A program made the translations under genes and the position numbers. From Mucilaginibacter flavidus (GTDB lineage: Bacteria; Bacteroidota; Bacteroidia; Sphingobacteriales; Sphingobacteriaceae), in contig NZ_JAMXOE010000016.1 of assembly GCF_024055575.1 (NCBI RefSeq), forward strand, positions 1 through 64,000: a stretch of DNA of 64,000 nt, given 5' to 3'. The notes under the pieces were generated by a model, which saw only the letters and a program-made list of their open reading frames with translations, was not told where the DNA came from and ran no database searches. This document shows positions 16,201 to 24,350 of this stretch, in pieces (position 1 is the first letter of the stretch; each line of letters starts with the position of its first letter).

Positions 16201-16273
16201 TGGTAGAGATTAATGATTAAAGACTGAAGATTAGTTTAACAAGGTTGGAACGAGTGCTGTAGAGTGGCGTCTG

Positions 16274-16300
16274 CCAACTGCCCACTCGTAACTGCCCACT
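16274..16300. repeat. ACTGCCCACT-type short repeats
   Basis: Two near-identical units, CCAACTGCCCACT and GTAACTGCCCACT, are tandem here between pyrE and the SRPBCC gene. A related, inverted stretch lies at 30963-30998 between two other genes. Confidence 0.45.
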
Positions 16301-16302
16301 TG

Positions 16303-16947
16303 CTATTTCCCCCATTCAGCTGGTTTTTCGCGCCATTTTTTTAATACTTCAACATCAGCTTCTGTAATATAATGGTTGTTGCCTGCATATTTTATAAGCG
16401 CGCTGTAATTTGATAAGGTGTAGAAGGGGCAATTTGCCAATTTGAAATTTTCGACTGCTACATCAAATCCATAGGTAAATATAGCAGCAAGGCCGGCCAC
16501 GTCATAACCAGCGCTGCGCAAAGCTTCAACGGCCTGCAGGCTGCTTTTGCCGGTAGATATTAAATCCTCTATCACAACAACCCTTTTACCTGTTAACGAG
16601 GTATCGCCTTCAATCATGCTGCCGGTGCCATGTTCTTTGGGTTTTGAGCGTACATAGATAAATGGCAGCCCCAACTCTTGTGCAACCAGCGCTCCCTGGG
16701 GGATACCTGCAGTCGCCACGCCTGCAATGCAGCCAACCGGGCCAAACTCTTCCTGTATAAGGTGAGTTAGCTGTTGCCTTATATAAGTGCGTATGGTTGG
16801 GTGCGACAATGTAACCCGGTTATCACAATAAATTGGCGACTTCCAACCGCTGGCCCATGTAAAAGGATTATTAGGTTGTAATTTAATTGCTTTAATTTGC
16901 AGCAAGAATTCGGCAACTTGCCCTGCTATCTCAGTATTATCAAACAT
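16303..16947 (-). CDS. pyrE: Orotate phosphoribosyltransferase
   Basis: The 214-residue enzyme makes orotidine 5'-monophosphate from orotate and PRPP in pyrimidine synthesis. The PRPP-binding motif 'VVVIEDLISTGKSS' and the N-terminal 'NPFTWASGWKSPIYCDNRV' are diagnostic, and the length is normal. The start is firm because homologs begin within a few residues of it. Its ATG (16947-16945) shares two bases with the ATG of the divergent NUDIX gene. A TATTTTTG -7 box lies only 5 bases ahead of the start codon, which suggests a leaderless transcript. Confidence 0.95.
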   Translation of the reverse strand: MFDNTEIAGQVAEFLLQIKAIKLQPNNPFTWASGWKSPIYCDNRVTLSHPTIRTYIRQQLTHLIQEEFGPVGCIAGVATAGIPQGALVAQELGLPFIYVRSKPKEHGTGSMIEGDTSLTGKRVVVIEDLISTGKSSLQAVEALRSAGYDVAGLAAIFTYGFDVAVENFKLANCPFYTLSNYSALIKYAGNNHYITEADVEVLKKWREKPAEWGK

Positions 16948-17572
16948 GGCCCAAAAATACAGAATTTATATTAACGAAAAAGTTATTCTGCTAACAGAGT
17001 CGCAACCCAAGAAAAGTAGCGGGTTCAGGCAAATTGACGCGGCTGCGTTTGATTTAAAAATACTTTACACCTGGATTTTAAGCCACCCCGGTGTTTTTTA
17101 TTATGTGCTTTGCGATGATGCAAAGGTATTTTTGAAAGCCATAAAGAAAAGTGTTCCGTTGATAAAGGCAGCCGGCGGCCTCGTTAAAAACGAAGACGAC
17201 GAGTTCCTGTTCATTTTCAGAAATAACAAGTGGGACCTCCCCAAAGGGAAAATTGAAAAACAGGAAGGCACCAAAGAGGCTGCCGTGCGCGAGGTAGAAG
17301 AGGAGTGTGGCATTAAGGTTAGCAAACTTGATGAACTGGTTTGCAAAACGTATCACTCCTATTTATATAAAGGCGAGGTAGTGCTCAAAAAAACCTGGTG
17401 GTTTAATATGCGGTGTCGTGGTCAAAAAAATCTTGTCCCACAAAAAGAGGAAGGCATAACCGATGTGCGCTGGTTTAAAAAAGAAGATATTGGCCCTATA
17501 GTTGAAAATACCTTTCCTTCAATTATGGATGTGTTGGTGAAGGAAAAACTGGTTGTGAAAGCTAAGAATTGA
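16946..17572 (+). CDS. NUDIX hydrolase
   Basis: A 208-residue protein with the Nudix box at 101-123 (conserved core REVEEECG, 115-122) preceded by 'NNKWDLPKG'. Nudix enzymes hydrolyse nucleoside diphosphates linked to other groups; this one's substrate is unknown. The first ~70 residues are an extra N-terminal region ('KYRIYINEKVILLTES') that looks structured, so the start at 16946 is probably right. The start codon overlaps that of divergent pyrE. Downstream it meets coaD tail to tail with a hairpin between. Confidence 0.88.
   Translation: MAQKYRIYINEKVILLTESQPKKSSGFRQIDAAAFDLKILYTWILSHPGVFYYVLCDDAKVFLKAIKKSVPLIKAAGGLVKNEDDEFLFIFRNNKWDLPKGKIEKQEGTKEAAVREVEEECGIKVSKLDELVCKTYHSYLYKGEVVLKKTWWFNMRCRGQKNLVPQKEEGITDVRWFKKEDIGPIVENTFPSIMDVLVKEKLVVKAKN
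16952..16959 (-). promoter_or_regulatory. -7 promoter box of pyrE inside the NUDIX gene
   Basis: The minus strand reads TATTTTTG (TAnnTTTG consensus), with its last base 5 bases before the pyrE ATG. This places the predicted transcription start at or within a base or two of the start codon. It lies in codons 3-5 of the divergent NUDIX gene. No -33 TTG at the usual spacing. Confidence 0.45.
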
Positions 17573-17603
17573 CGGAAGAGAGAGGCAAGAGGTCAAGAGC
17601 CAG

Positions 17604-17636
17604 GAATCAAGATAAATCTACACGCGATCTTGATTC
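17604..17636. terminator. Hairpin between convergent NUDIX and coaD genes
   Basis: GAATCAAGAT (17604-17613) and ATCTTGATTC (17627-17636) form a perfect 10-bp stem with a 13-base loop. The flanks hold further AATCAAGA/TCTTGATT copies. It lies where convergent transcripts meet, but lacks a clean T-run. Confidence 0.5.
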
Positions 17637-17657
17637 TTGTGTCCTGACTTCTTGATT

Positions 17658-18119
17658 CTATAAATATGCGAGTGCTTCTTTCGGAATAAATTGGCTCACA
17701 TCGCCATTATAGCGCATAATTTCACGAACGATGCTTGAGCTGATGGAGGAATAGCCAGGCTTGCTCACTATAAAGATACTTTCAATTTCAGGGTCGAGCG
17801 AATGGTTCATTTGGGCAATTGCCTTTTCATATTCAAAATCGGAAACCGTACGTATACCGCGGATCATGTAGGCCGCATTTATACTTTTGCAAAAGTTAAC
17901 TGTCAGGCCTTCGTAAGCTACGATATGTATCCGGTCATCAGCCCCAAAAACTGCCCGCAGCATTTGCTCTCTCTTGCCAACGCTAAGTAACCCAGCCTTT
18001 GTACTGTTAACACCTATTCCTATGTACACCTTATCGAACAGGCTTACGGAGCGTTTTACTATATCAACGTGTGCTTTTGTAACGGGATCGAACGAGCCGG
18101 GAAAAAGGGCGATTTTCAT
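17658..18119 (-). CDS. coaD: Phosphopantetheine adenylyltransferase
   Basis: The 153-residue enzyme transfers AMP from ATP to 4'-phosphopantetheine, the penultimate step of coenzyme A synthesis. The nucleotidyltransferase opening 'ALFPGSFDPVTKAHVDI' (the T-x-x-H form of the HxGH region), 'YMIRGIRTVSDFEYE' and 'YSSISSSIVREI' near the C-terminus are all family motifs. Length is normal. A TAACTTTG -7 box lies about 20 bases before the start. Confidence 0.95.
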   Translation of the reverse strand: MKIALFPGSFDPVTKAHVDIVKRSVSLFDKVYIGIGVNSTKAGLLSVGKREQMLRAVFGADDRIHIVAYEGLTVNFCKSINAAYMIRGIRTVSDFEYEKAIAQMNHSLDPEIESIFIVSKPGYSSISSSIVREIMRYNGDVSQFIPKEALAYL

Positions 18120-18139
18120 TGTGGCGATTGGTTATATCG

Positions 18140-18147
18140 CAAAGTTA
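18140..18147 (-). promoter_or_regulatory. -7 promoter box of coaD
   Basis: The minus strand reads TAACTTTG, an exact TAnnTTTG match 20 bases ahead of the coaD ATG. The upstream -33 region is AT-rich with no exact TTG at the standard distance. The rest of this 164-bp divergent gap must also hold the promoter of the arabinose-donor operon, for which I see no exact box. Confidence 0.5.
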
Positions 18148-18283
18148 TAAATCATTATTTAATATTATTGATTAAATAGTCTGCCAGTTTAATTAACAAT
18201 ATTTAAGTAAATTGCTTTGCCTTGAATTATCACAATATGCAACTCTTAACTGCGCCAGTCCGTAATAGGCTTAACTTATAACA

Positions 18284-19180
18284 ATGAGATATTATATCAA
18301 GCTACTGCGACCAAAAGACTGGGCAAAAAATCTTTTCCTTTTTGTACCCTCGTTTTTTGCCAAACATATTTTTACCAGTTCAAAAATTGTGTTGCTTATA
18401 GCGGGTTTTGCAGCATTTTGCTGTATAGCCAGCAGTATTTATATAATCAACGACTATCGGGATATTGAAAACGACCGTAAGCACCCCACGAAATCAAAAC
18501 GACCGCTTGCCTCGGGCCATGTAAAGCCCTCGCATGCAATTTTGATTTGCATTTTACTGATTATAGTTGGATGCGGGTTCGGCTATATTGCGAATCCGAG
18601 TCTTGCGTTTTTGCTGGTGCTTGGGGTGTACTTTACTGTAAACATAGCCTACTCATTCGGCCTCAAAAATGTTGCTATTTTAGATATGCTTTTACTGGCA
18701 TCCGGGTTTGTCTTCAGGGTAAAAGGCGGGGCCATTATAGCGCATGTTGATAGTTCGGAATGGCTTATTATAATGACCTTCCTGCTAGCGCTGTTTATGG
18801 CGATAGGCAAGAGGCGCGACGACGTGTTGCTAAAAGAAGCGTCCGGCACCGATATGCGAAAGTCGGTAAGCAGTTACAGCCTCGAGTACCTGAATGTAAT
18901 GCTGGGACTATTTAGTGCCATAATAATTGTGGCCTATATCAGCTATACACAATCGCCTAAAACAATACATAGGCTTGGTACATACCGGCTTTACTACTCC
19001 AGCGTTTTTGTAATTGCGGGTATTATGCGTTACATGCAGGTTGTTTTTGTAAAGAAAAACTCCGGTTCGCCAACAGACATTTTGTATAAAGACCGCTTTA
19101 TACAGATAACTATTCTTTTATGGATTTTAAGCGTTTATATAATTTTATATTTGCTACCAAGTACCCCTATTTTTAACTGA
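18284..19180 (+). CDS. UbiA-type polyprenyl-phosphate phosphoribosyltransferase (DPPR synthase-like)
   Basis: A 298-residue membrane protein with about 8-9 helices and the UbiA signature 'NDYRDIENDRKHPTKSKRPL'; the Asp-rich part is the metal/diphosphate site. The opening 'LLRPKDWAKNLFLFVPSFFA' is typical of the subgroup that includes mycobacterial UbiA (Rv3806c), which joins PRPP to decaprenyl phosphate. That assignment is supported by the next two genes, which resemble the DprE1/DprE2 epimerase pair. It begins the operon, and its TGA overlaps the next ATG by one base. A different prenyl acceptor is possible. Confidence 0.85.
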   Translation: MRYYIKLLRPKDWAKNLFLFVPSFFAKHIFTSSKIVLLIAGFAAFCCIASSIYIINDYRDIENDRKHPTKSKRPLASGHVKPSHAILICILLIIVGCGFGYIANPSLAFLLVLGVYFTVNIAYSFGLKNVAILDMLLLASGFVFRVKGGAIIAHVDSSEWLIIMTFLLALFMAIGKRRDDVLLKEASGTDMRKSVSSYSLEYLNVMLGLFSAIIIVAYISYTQSPKTIHRLGTYRLYYSSVFVIAGIMRYMQVVFVKKNSGSPTDILYKDRFIQITILLWILSVYIILYLLPSTPIFN

Positions 19181-20517
19181 TGATTAAACCGATAGCAAAT
19201 TGGGGTAACTACCCGGTTATAGAAAGTAACGAGGAAAGCTTTGTTTTTGACGAGCAACTAGACGAGTTGGTATCAAAAGAACAGCCATTTATTGCCAGGG
19301 GAAATGGTCGCTGTTATGGCGACGCCTCGCTGGCGGATAGAACAATCTCGACACTTAAATTCAACAAAATACTTTCATTCGATGCTGCAGCCGGTATTTT
19401 TGAGTGCCAGAGTGGTATCACTTTAGATCAAATACTTACTGTTATTGTACCACAAGGCTGGTTTTTGCCCGTAACGCCTGGTACGAAATTTATTACTATA
19501 GGAGGGGCCTTAGCCAGCGATGTGCATGGCAAAAATCATCACGTCGACGGATCTATTTCAAACCATGTGCTTGATTTTGATTTGGTGCTGGCATCGGGCG
19601 ATGTAATTACCTGCTCACGATCTGTAAATCACGATCTTTTTGAGGCTACCTGTGGCGGCATGGGTTTAACCGGTGTTATCAGCCGGGTAAAGTTCAGCCT
19701 GAAAAAAATCGAAACATCGTTTATTAAACAAAAACAAATTAAAGCAGCTAACCTGCAGGAGCTGATTGAACTTTTTGATACTTATAAAGACTATACCTAT
19801 TCAGTAGCCTGGATTGATTGCCTGAAAAGAGGAGAACATTTTGGCCGGAGTATTTTAATGCTGGGCGAGCACGCTTCTGTTAACGAGCTTGGTGAAAACC
19901 AAAAATCAAACCCATTAAAACTTCCCGGCAATAAACAAATAACTTTTCCCATTAATATGCCGTCGTGGGTGCTTAACCAGTTTACGGTTAAGGCTTTCAA
20001 CTTTTTATATTATGGCAAAAACTTCAAAAAGGAGATAAATAACGTGGTTTCGTACGAGCCATTTTTTTACCCGCTTGATAAAGTTTTACACTGGAACAGG
20101 CTATACGGTAAAAAAGGGTTTGTACAATACCAGTTTGTACTGCCGCTGGACGCCAAACAAGGGCTAATTGAAATATTAACCCGTATATCCGACGAAGGGC
20201 TGGGCTCCTTCCTGGCTGTTTTGAAGGTTTTTGGTAAACAGGAAAGCATGATTTCATTCCCTAAAGAAGGATATACACTGGCGCTTGACTTCCCGGTGCG
20301 TGGCAATTTGCTTGCATTTTTGGATGAACTGGACGAATTAGTGCTAAAATATAACGGGCGGCTTTACATGTCGAAAGATGCCCGGATGAAACCGAAAATG
20401 CTGGTAGCCGGTTACCCTGAACTGGAGAAGTTCAAAAGCATCGTAAAAAAATATAACCCGTACGGGAAAATAAGGTCGGCACAATCTGACCGTTTACTTT
20501 TAACTGATACTAAATAA
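19180..20517 (+). CDS. DprE1-like FAD-dependent polyprenylphosphoryl-ribose 2-oxidase
   Basis: The 445-residue flavoenzyme has a VAO-type FAD domain ('ARGNGRCYGDASLADRTIST', 'PVTPGTKFITIGGALASDVH', 'GGMGLTGVISRVKF') and a C-terminal substrate domain. By family it oxidises C2 of polyprenylphosphoryl-D-ribose to the keto form, the first half of the epimerisation to arabinose. The 'GRLYMSKDAR' segment keeps the Lys that is catalytic in mycobacterial DprE1. In 'LAFLDELDEL', Leu381 stands where the mycobacterial enzyme has Cys387, the residue bound covalently by benzothiazinones. It overlaps the UbiA gene by 1 base and precedes the DprE2-like gene by 6 bases. Confidence 0.87.
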   Translation: MIKPIANWGNYPVIESNEESFVFDEQLDELVSKEQPFIARGNGRCYGDASLADRTISTLKFNKILSFDAAAGIFECQSGITLDQILTVIVPQGWFLPVTPGTKFITIGGALASDVHGKNHHVDGSISNHVLDFDLVLASGDVITCSRSVNHDLFEATCGGMGLTGVISRVKFSLKKIETSFIKQKQIKAANLQELIELFDTYKDYTYSVAWIDCLKRGEHFGRSILMLGEHASVNELGENQKSNPLKLPGNKQITFPINMPSWVLNQFTVKAFNFLYYGKNFKKEINNVVSYEPFFYPLDKVLHWNRLYGKKGFVQYQFVLPLDAKQGLIEILTRISDEGLGSFLAVLKVFGKQESMISFPKEGYTLALDFPVRGNLLAFLDELDELVLKYNGRLYMSKDARMKPKMLVAGYPELEKFKSIVKKYNPYGKIRSAQSDRLLLTDTK

Positions 20518-20523
20518 TTATAC

Positions 20524-21249
20524 ATGGAAACCGTACTTGTACTGGGTGCAACTTCAGATATTGGCATGGCGATAGCAAAAAAGTTTGCCGCCGCAGGCTA
20601 TAATATACAACTGGCTGCCCGCAAACCGGAACTGCTTGGGCCGCTAAAGTCTGATATTGAAATACGTTATAAGGTGGCTTGTAGCACTTATGCCTTCGAT
20701 GCACTCAAATACAACAGCCACGCAGCTTTTTTTGATGCTTTGAAACCGGATGTTACCATCACCATCTTCGGTACCATGTTCGAGGAAGAAGATGCTTTTA
20801 ACGATTGGTCGCTGGCCGAAACAATGATCAATACCAATTATACGGGTGCTGTATCCATTCTTAACATTGCTGCTAAATACTACATTGCGCAGCAAAAAGG
20901 AGCGATTATCGGTATAAGCTCAGTAGCCGGCGACAGGGGCAGGGCCAGTAAACTAATTTATGGCAGCTCGAAGGCTGCTTTCACCGCTTACCTTGCCGGG
21001 TTGCGTAATAAATGTTTTAAGGACAATGTACATGTGATGACGGTTAAGCCGGGCTTTGTTTATACCCGCATGACCGAAAATATGCCCTTGCCCAAACCGC
21101 TTACATCAACGCCAGAAGAAGTTGCGGATATTGTTTACAACGGTTTTACCAAAAAGAAAAATACCATCTACGTAAAATGGTTTTGGCGGTATATTATGCT
21201 CATCATCAAAAATATACCCGAGTTTCAATTTAAAAAGATGAAGCTGTGA
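20524..21249 (+). CDS. DprE2-like short-chain dehydrogenase (keto reductase)
   Basis: A 241-residue SDR with the cofactor motif 'GATSDIGMAIAKKFAAAG', active-site Ser in 'IIGISSVAGDRGRASK' and catalytic 'YGSSKAAF' (Tyr-x3-Lys). DprE2 reduces the 2-keto intermediate with NAD(P)H to give polyprenylphosphoryl-D-arabinose. The assignment depends strongly on adjacency to DprE1, because SDR sequences alone are not specific. The C-terminal 'KWFWRYIMLIIKNIPEFQF' is hydrophobic and could associate with the membrane, where the lipid-linked substrate is. Its stop overlaps the GTG start of the HAD gene by 3 bases. Confidence 0.83.
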   Translation: METVLVLGATSDIGMAIAKKFAAAGYNIQLAARKPELLGPLKSDIEIRYKVACSTYAFDALKYNSHAAFFDALKPDVTITIFGTMFEEEDAFNDWSLAETMINTNYTGAVSILNIAAKYYIAQQKGAIIGISSVAGDRGRASKLIYGSSKAAFTAYLAGLRNKCFKDNVHVMTVKPGFVYTRMTENMPLPKPLTSTPEEVADIVYNGFTKKKNTIYVKWFWRYIMLIIKNIPEFQFKKMKL

Positions 21250-21839
21250 AAAAGATAGCTTTTTTTGATTTCGATGGTACCATCACAACCAAGGATACCC
21301 TGCTTGAGGTTATAAAGCATCAAAAGGGAAAGCCAAGCTATTATACGGGCTTTTTATTGAACTCGCCGGTGCTTGCGGGGCTTAAGCTGAAGCTGATATC
21401 AAACCAAGCAGCTAAGGAATGTATGTTAAAATACTTTTTTAAGGGGATGGATTTCAAATCATTTCAACAAGGTTGTGACAGCTTTATTGACGACATTTTG
21501 CCCGCTATCATCCGCCCGGCTGCTGTTGACGAAATCAAGAAGTTGAAAGCAGAAGGTTTTGAAACGGTAGTGGTATCAGCGTCGCCGGAAAATTGGATAA
21601 AAAAATGGGCTGATGCAAACGGCCTTGGTTTGATAGCTACCAAACTCCAAACAAAAGGTAATTTATTAACGGGCTATATTGAAGGCATTAACAATAATGG
21701 CGACGAAAAGGCAGTGCGGATAAAAGCCAAATTCGACCTTTCGAAGTATGGTGAAATTTATTGTTATGGTGATTCAAGCGGCGATAAGGCCATGCTTGCG
21801 TTGGGCACAAAAGCTTTTTATAAGCCGTTCCGGAACTAA
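21246..21839 (+). CDS. HAD-IB family phosphatase
   Basis: The 197-residue protein starts at a GTG overlapping the previous stop (GTGA). HAD motifs are complete: 'FFDFDGTITTKD' with D8 and D10 (nucleophile pair), 'VVVSASPENW' for motif II, and 'YGDSSGDKAML' for motif IV. The long cap insertion between motifs I and II is the subclass IB pattern seen in phosphoserine phosphatase-like enzymes. In this operon the missing step is removal of the 5-phosphate from polyprenylphosphoryl-5-phosphoribose, done in mycobacteria by an unrelated PAP2-type protein (Rv3807c). This HAD enzyme is the obvious candidate here; that is inference from context. Confidence 0.8.
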   Translation: MKKIAFFDFDGTITTKDTLLEVIKHQKGKPSYYTGFLLNSPVLAGLKLKLISNQAAKECMLKYFFKGMDFKSFQQGCDSFIDDILPAIIRPAAVDEIKKLKAEGFETVVVSASPENWIKKWADANGLGLIATKLQTKGNLLTGYIEGINNNGDEKAVRIKAKFDLSKYGEIYCYGDSSGDKAMLALGTKAFYKPFRN

Positions 21840-21851
21840 GTTCAAAAGCCC

Positions 21852-22574
21852 TTACTCCCCATATTCCTTTTTAATCTCCTTTTGTATTTTTTGTCCTTGT
21901 TTAATCATTCCATCGTAGCCGGCTATTACCGCAGTTGCATAGCTAAGAGAAAACATAACCACCATTTTGCCATGTGGCGACACGATTTTTCGCAATACAT
22001 CGGTCTCTTTAAAATCCGGCGTTTCAGATGCCGAAAGTAACACGTCTTCTAAACGTGCCTGGTTGGTGTTGAATGCGCTTTCGGAAAAGTCGATAAAAGG
22101 AATATCTTCCTGGTAGAGTTTTAAAATATCATTCCGTAACGAATCATTACCAATGGTTTGTATTTTACCGCTCGATTTAAACCCCTCATAGCTTCCGTTC
22201 AAGGGGCGGGTGTTTAATTTAGGGATGAAAAGACTTTCCCTAATATTGTTTTTTTCTATGCTATCGATATCTTTAGTCTTATAATGCTGCATCCGGGTAT
22301 AGGCTTTTACCATATTATCAAGTTCGGCTTTAGCGCGCTTTACCTGGGCCAGTTCGTTTTTAAGATCGGTGCTGAGACCTATTAAAAACTCTTTAGCCTC
22401 ACCGCGTTCTTTATATTGTTCCCGTGTCCGCTCAATAAAAGCAGCAAACGATACGGCAAAAATTATGATAACAACTTCAATAAGTATTTCTTTAAACTTC
22501 TCGCCGAAGCCTTTTTCTTTGTTGCCGGCAATTTTTAACGCCTTTTTGGTGTGCCCCATTATTTCGTGCTCCAT
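21852..22574 (-). CDS. DUF6090-like single-pass membrane protein
   Basis: A 240-residue protein with a cytoplasmic, Lys-rich start, one membrane helix near residues 28-50 ('ILIEVVIIIFAVSFAAFIER'), and a mostly helical domain beyond it. The 'EKFKEILIEVVIIIFAVSFA' region followed by 'FLIGLSTDLKNEL' matches the pattern of the Bacteroidota DUF6090 group. The function is unknown. An alternative start at 22559 (MGHTKK...) would drop five residues. It lies 11 bp downstream of the M1 peptidase on the same strand and meets the HAD gene tail to tail with a 12-bp gap. Confidence 0.7.
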   Translation of the reverse strand: MEHEIMGHTKKALKIAGNKEKGFGEKFKEILIEVVIIIFAVSFAAFIERTREQYKERGEAKEFLIGLSTDLKNELAQVKRAKAELDNMVKAYTRMQHYKTKDIDSIEKNNIRESLFIPKLNTRPLNGSYEGFKSSGKIQTIGNDSLRNDILKLYQEDIPFIDFSESAFNTNQARLEDVLLSASETPDFKETDVLRKIVSPHGKMVVMFSLSYATAVIAGYDGMIKQGQKIQKEIKKEYGE

Positions 22575-22585
22575 ACGCTGGTAAT

Positions 22586-24175
22586 TTATTCCATAGTTAC
22601 TTTCTTCAAATAAAAACCATCCGCATCAACAACCGGCATGGTTTTGCTATCCACATGTATGCCCTTTGCGTCAACAATCATGCGTTTTGTACCGGCATCG
22701 GTAGTTACATCAATCGGTAATGGGATAGAGATATTTTGTATTTGTATTAAATACTTTCCGCCGCGCTGCGTTTTAATGCTCACATCCAGCTTGTTAACCG
22801 TACGCAAGTACAAATCAAACAACGGCTTTAAATCTTTACCCGATTCCTTGCTGAAAAACTGCTCCACATCATCTGTAACAACTAAATTATCATAAGTGTA
22901 TTTTGGCGAGGTCACAAACTTTTTAAGCGCCGGGAAGAAAGCACTATCGCCCATCACATAACAGATAGTATGCATGAAGAATGCACCCTTGCCATAAATA
23001 TCGCCGTTATAGGCTGCCTCCTCATCAATATCCTTTCCCATTACGATAGGGATTTTATTGCCAAAACCAGGTGCCATACGCTGAAAGTGTCTGATATAAG
23101 CTGGTTTGCCCTCAAATTCAAGCACATACAGCGCATCGCCAAAAGTACATATCCCTTCGTGTATCCAATAGTCGGCCCAGTCTTTTGCGGTTACTTTATT
23201 GCCCCACCATTCATGCCCGAATTCGTGGTGCATAAGATCGTCGTAATCATCGCCTCCCACCTTCGTATAACGGAACTTATTGCCATATGCTACCATGCTC
23301 TGGTGCTCCATGCCCAGGTGCGGTGTTTCTACCATTCCTATTTTCTCTTTTGCCCAGGGGTATTCGCCGAAATATTTTTCCTGCTCGTGAATAGTTTTAA
23401 CAAACATGTCCAGGAAGTGAGGCGCCTTATCTTTATGTTCATTCAGCAGATAAAACTGGATGGGTACATTATGCCCGTCGCAAGTAGTATATGGGCGGGT
23501 GGCAACCGTATAATCGCCAGCATTGAATAATATGCTGTAGTTATTGATACTGTAGTTTGTTTTCCAGTGAAACGTGGCAGTTTCACCATGTTTTTTTACA
23601 CTTTGTAGTAATCCCGGGCCAGCAACAACCAAATCCTTTGGTACTGTTATCATCATATCAACACCTTCATTTGGTTCGTCAGATGGATGGTCTTTACAGG
23701 GAAAATACAACTTGCCGCCGGTGCCTTCGGCAGTAATGGCCATCCAGGGGTGACCGGTTGAGTCGCGTGTCCAAATAAAACCGTCATCCCATGGTGGTCT
23801 TTTGGCAACATGCGGTTTGCCGCCGTAAATTACTTTTACGCTGGCTTTACCGGCCGGCAGTTCATTGGCAAGACTAATCCTGATGAGGTTGTTTTTATAT
23901 TCAAATGGGGCCGTTTTATTGTTCACCAATACCTGCGCTACTTTTAATGAATCCAAAAGGTCGAATAACAACACATGCGTTGGCTGCGCCATTATCACAT
24001 CAATGGTAGTATAGCCGTCTATTGTTTTTTGCTTTACATCAACATTTAATGCAATGGTGTAATGCCTTACATCCATTATGGCTTGTTCGGGTTTTAGCTT
24101 GCCGCCGGAGGTGAGTTCCTGGGCGTATGTTTTACAGGTAATTAGTAAAATAATTATGAAAAATAATTTACGCAT
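22586..24175 (-). CDS. Secreted M1-family zinc metallopeptidase
   Basis: The 529-residue protein has a signal peptide (to about residue 19, KTYAQ), an N-terminal beta domain, and a gluzincin catalytic domain: 'HEFGHEWW' supplies H317, E318 and H321, and the third zinc ligand is E340 in 'DYWIHEG'. The exopeptidase region reads 'GMEHQS' (288-293) instead of the classic GAMEN. M1 enzymes remove N-terminal residues from peptides, here in the periplasm or outside. It is shorter than many M1 proteins and seems to lack the large C-terminal helical domain. The DUF6090-like gene follows in the same transcript. Confidence 0.92.
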   Translation of the reverse strand: MRKLFFIIILLITCKTYAQELTSGGKLKPEQAIMDVRHYTIALNVDVKQKTIDGYTTIDVIMAQPTHVLLFDLLDSLKVAQVLVNNKTAPFEYKNNLIRISLANELPAGKASVKVIYGGKPHVAKRPPWDDGFIWTRDSTGHPWMAITAEGTGGKLYFPCKDHPSDEPNEGVDMMITVPKDLVVAGPGLLQSVKKHGETATFHWKTNYSINNYSILFNAGDYTVATRPYTTCDGHNVPIQFYLLNEHKDKAPHFLDMFVKTIHEQEKYFGEYPWAKEKIGMVETPHLGMEHQSMVAYGNKFRYTKVGGDDYDDLMHHEFGHEWWGNKVTAKDWADYWIHEGICTFGDALYVLEFEGKPAYIRHFQRMAPGFGNKIPIVMGKDIDEEAAYNGDIYGKGAFFMHTICYVMGDSAFFPALKKFVTSPKYTYDNLVVTDDVEQFFSKESGKDLKPLFDLYLRTVNKLDVSIKTQRGGKYLIQIQNISIPLPIDVTTDAGTKRMIVDAKGIHVDSKTMPVVDADGFYLKKVTME

Positions 24176-24350
24176 GCGGTAAAATGTTAATTTGGTTTAA
24201 ATGTAATAAACCATGTTAAATAATTTTGGTGTTGATGAAAAATAAACCTGCGACCTAAAACGATAGAACTTTATTTACACATCAAATATGTCCAAATCTC
24301 TTTGAAGCCACATGATTTTTTTTTGATATCTTAGTCCAAAAGTGAATGTT

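Noticed and set aside
19180..20517. DprE1-like gene as a generic alditol or gulonolactone oxidase
   Set aside because: The flavin domain alone would allow this, but the neighbouring UbiA-type and DprE2-like genes and the 'GRLYMSKDAR' segment favour DprE1.
22970..23530. 186-codon plus-strand ORF opposite the M1 peptidase
   Set aside because: It lies entirely antisense to a gene with intact zinc-binding motifs, and its translation is rich in His, Cys and Phe with no recognisable domain.
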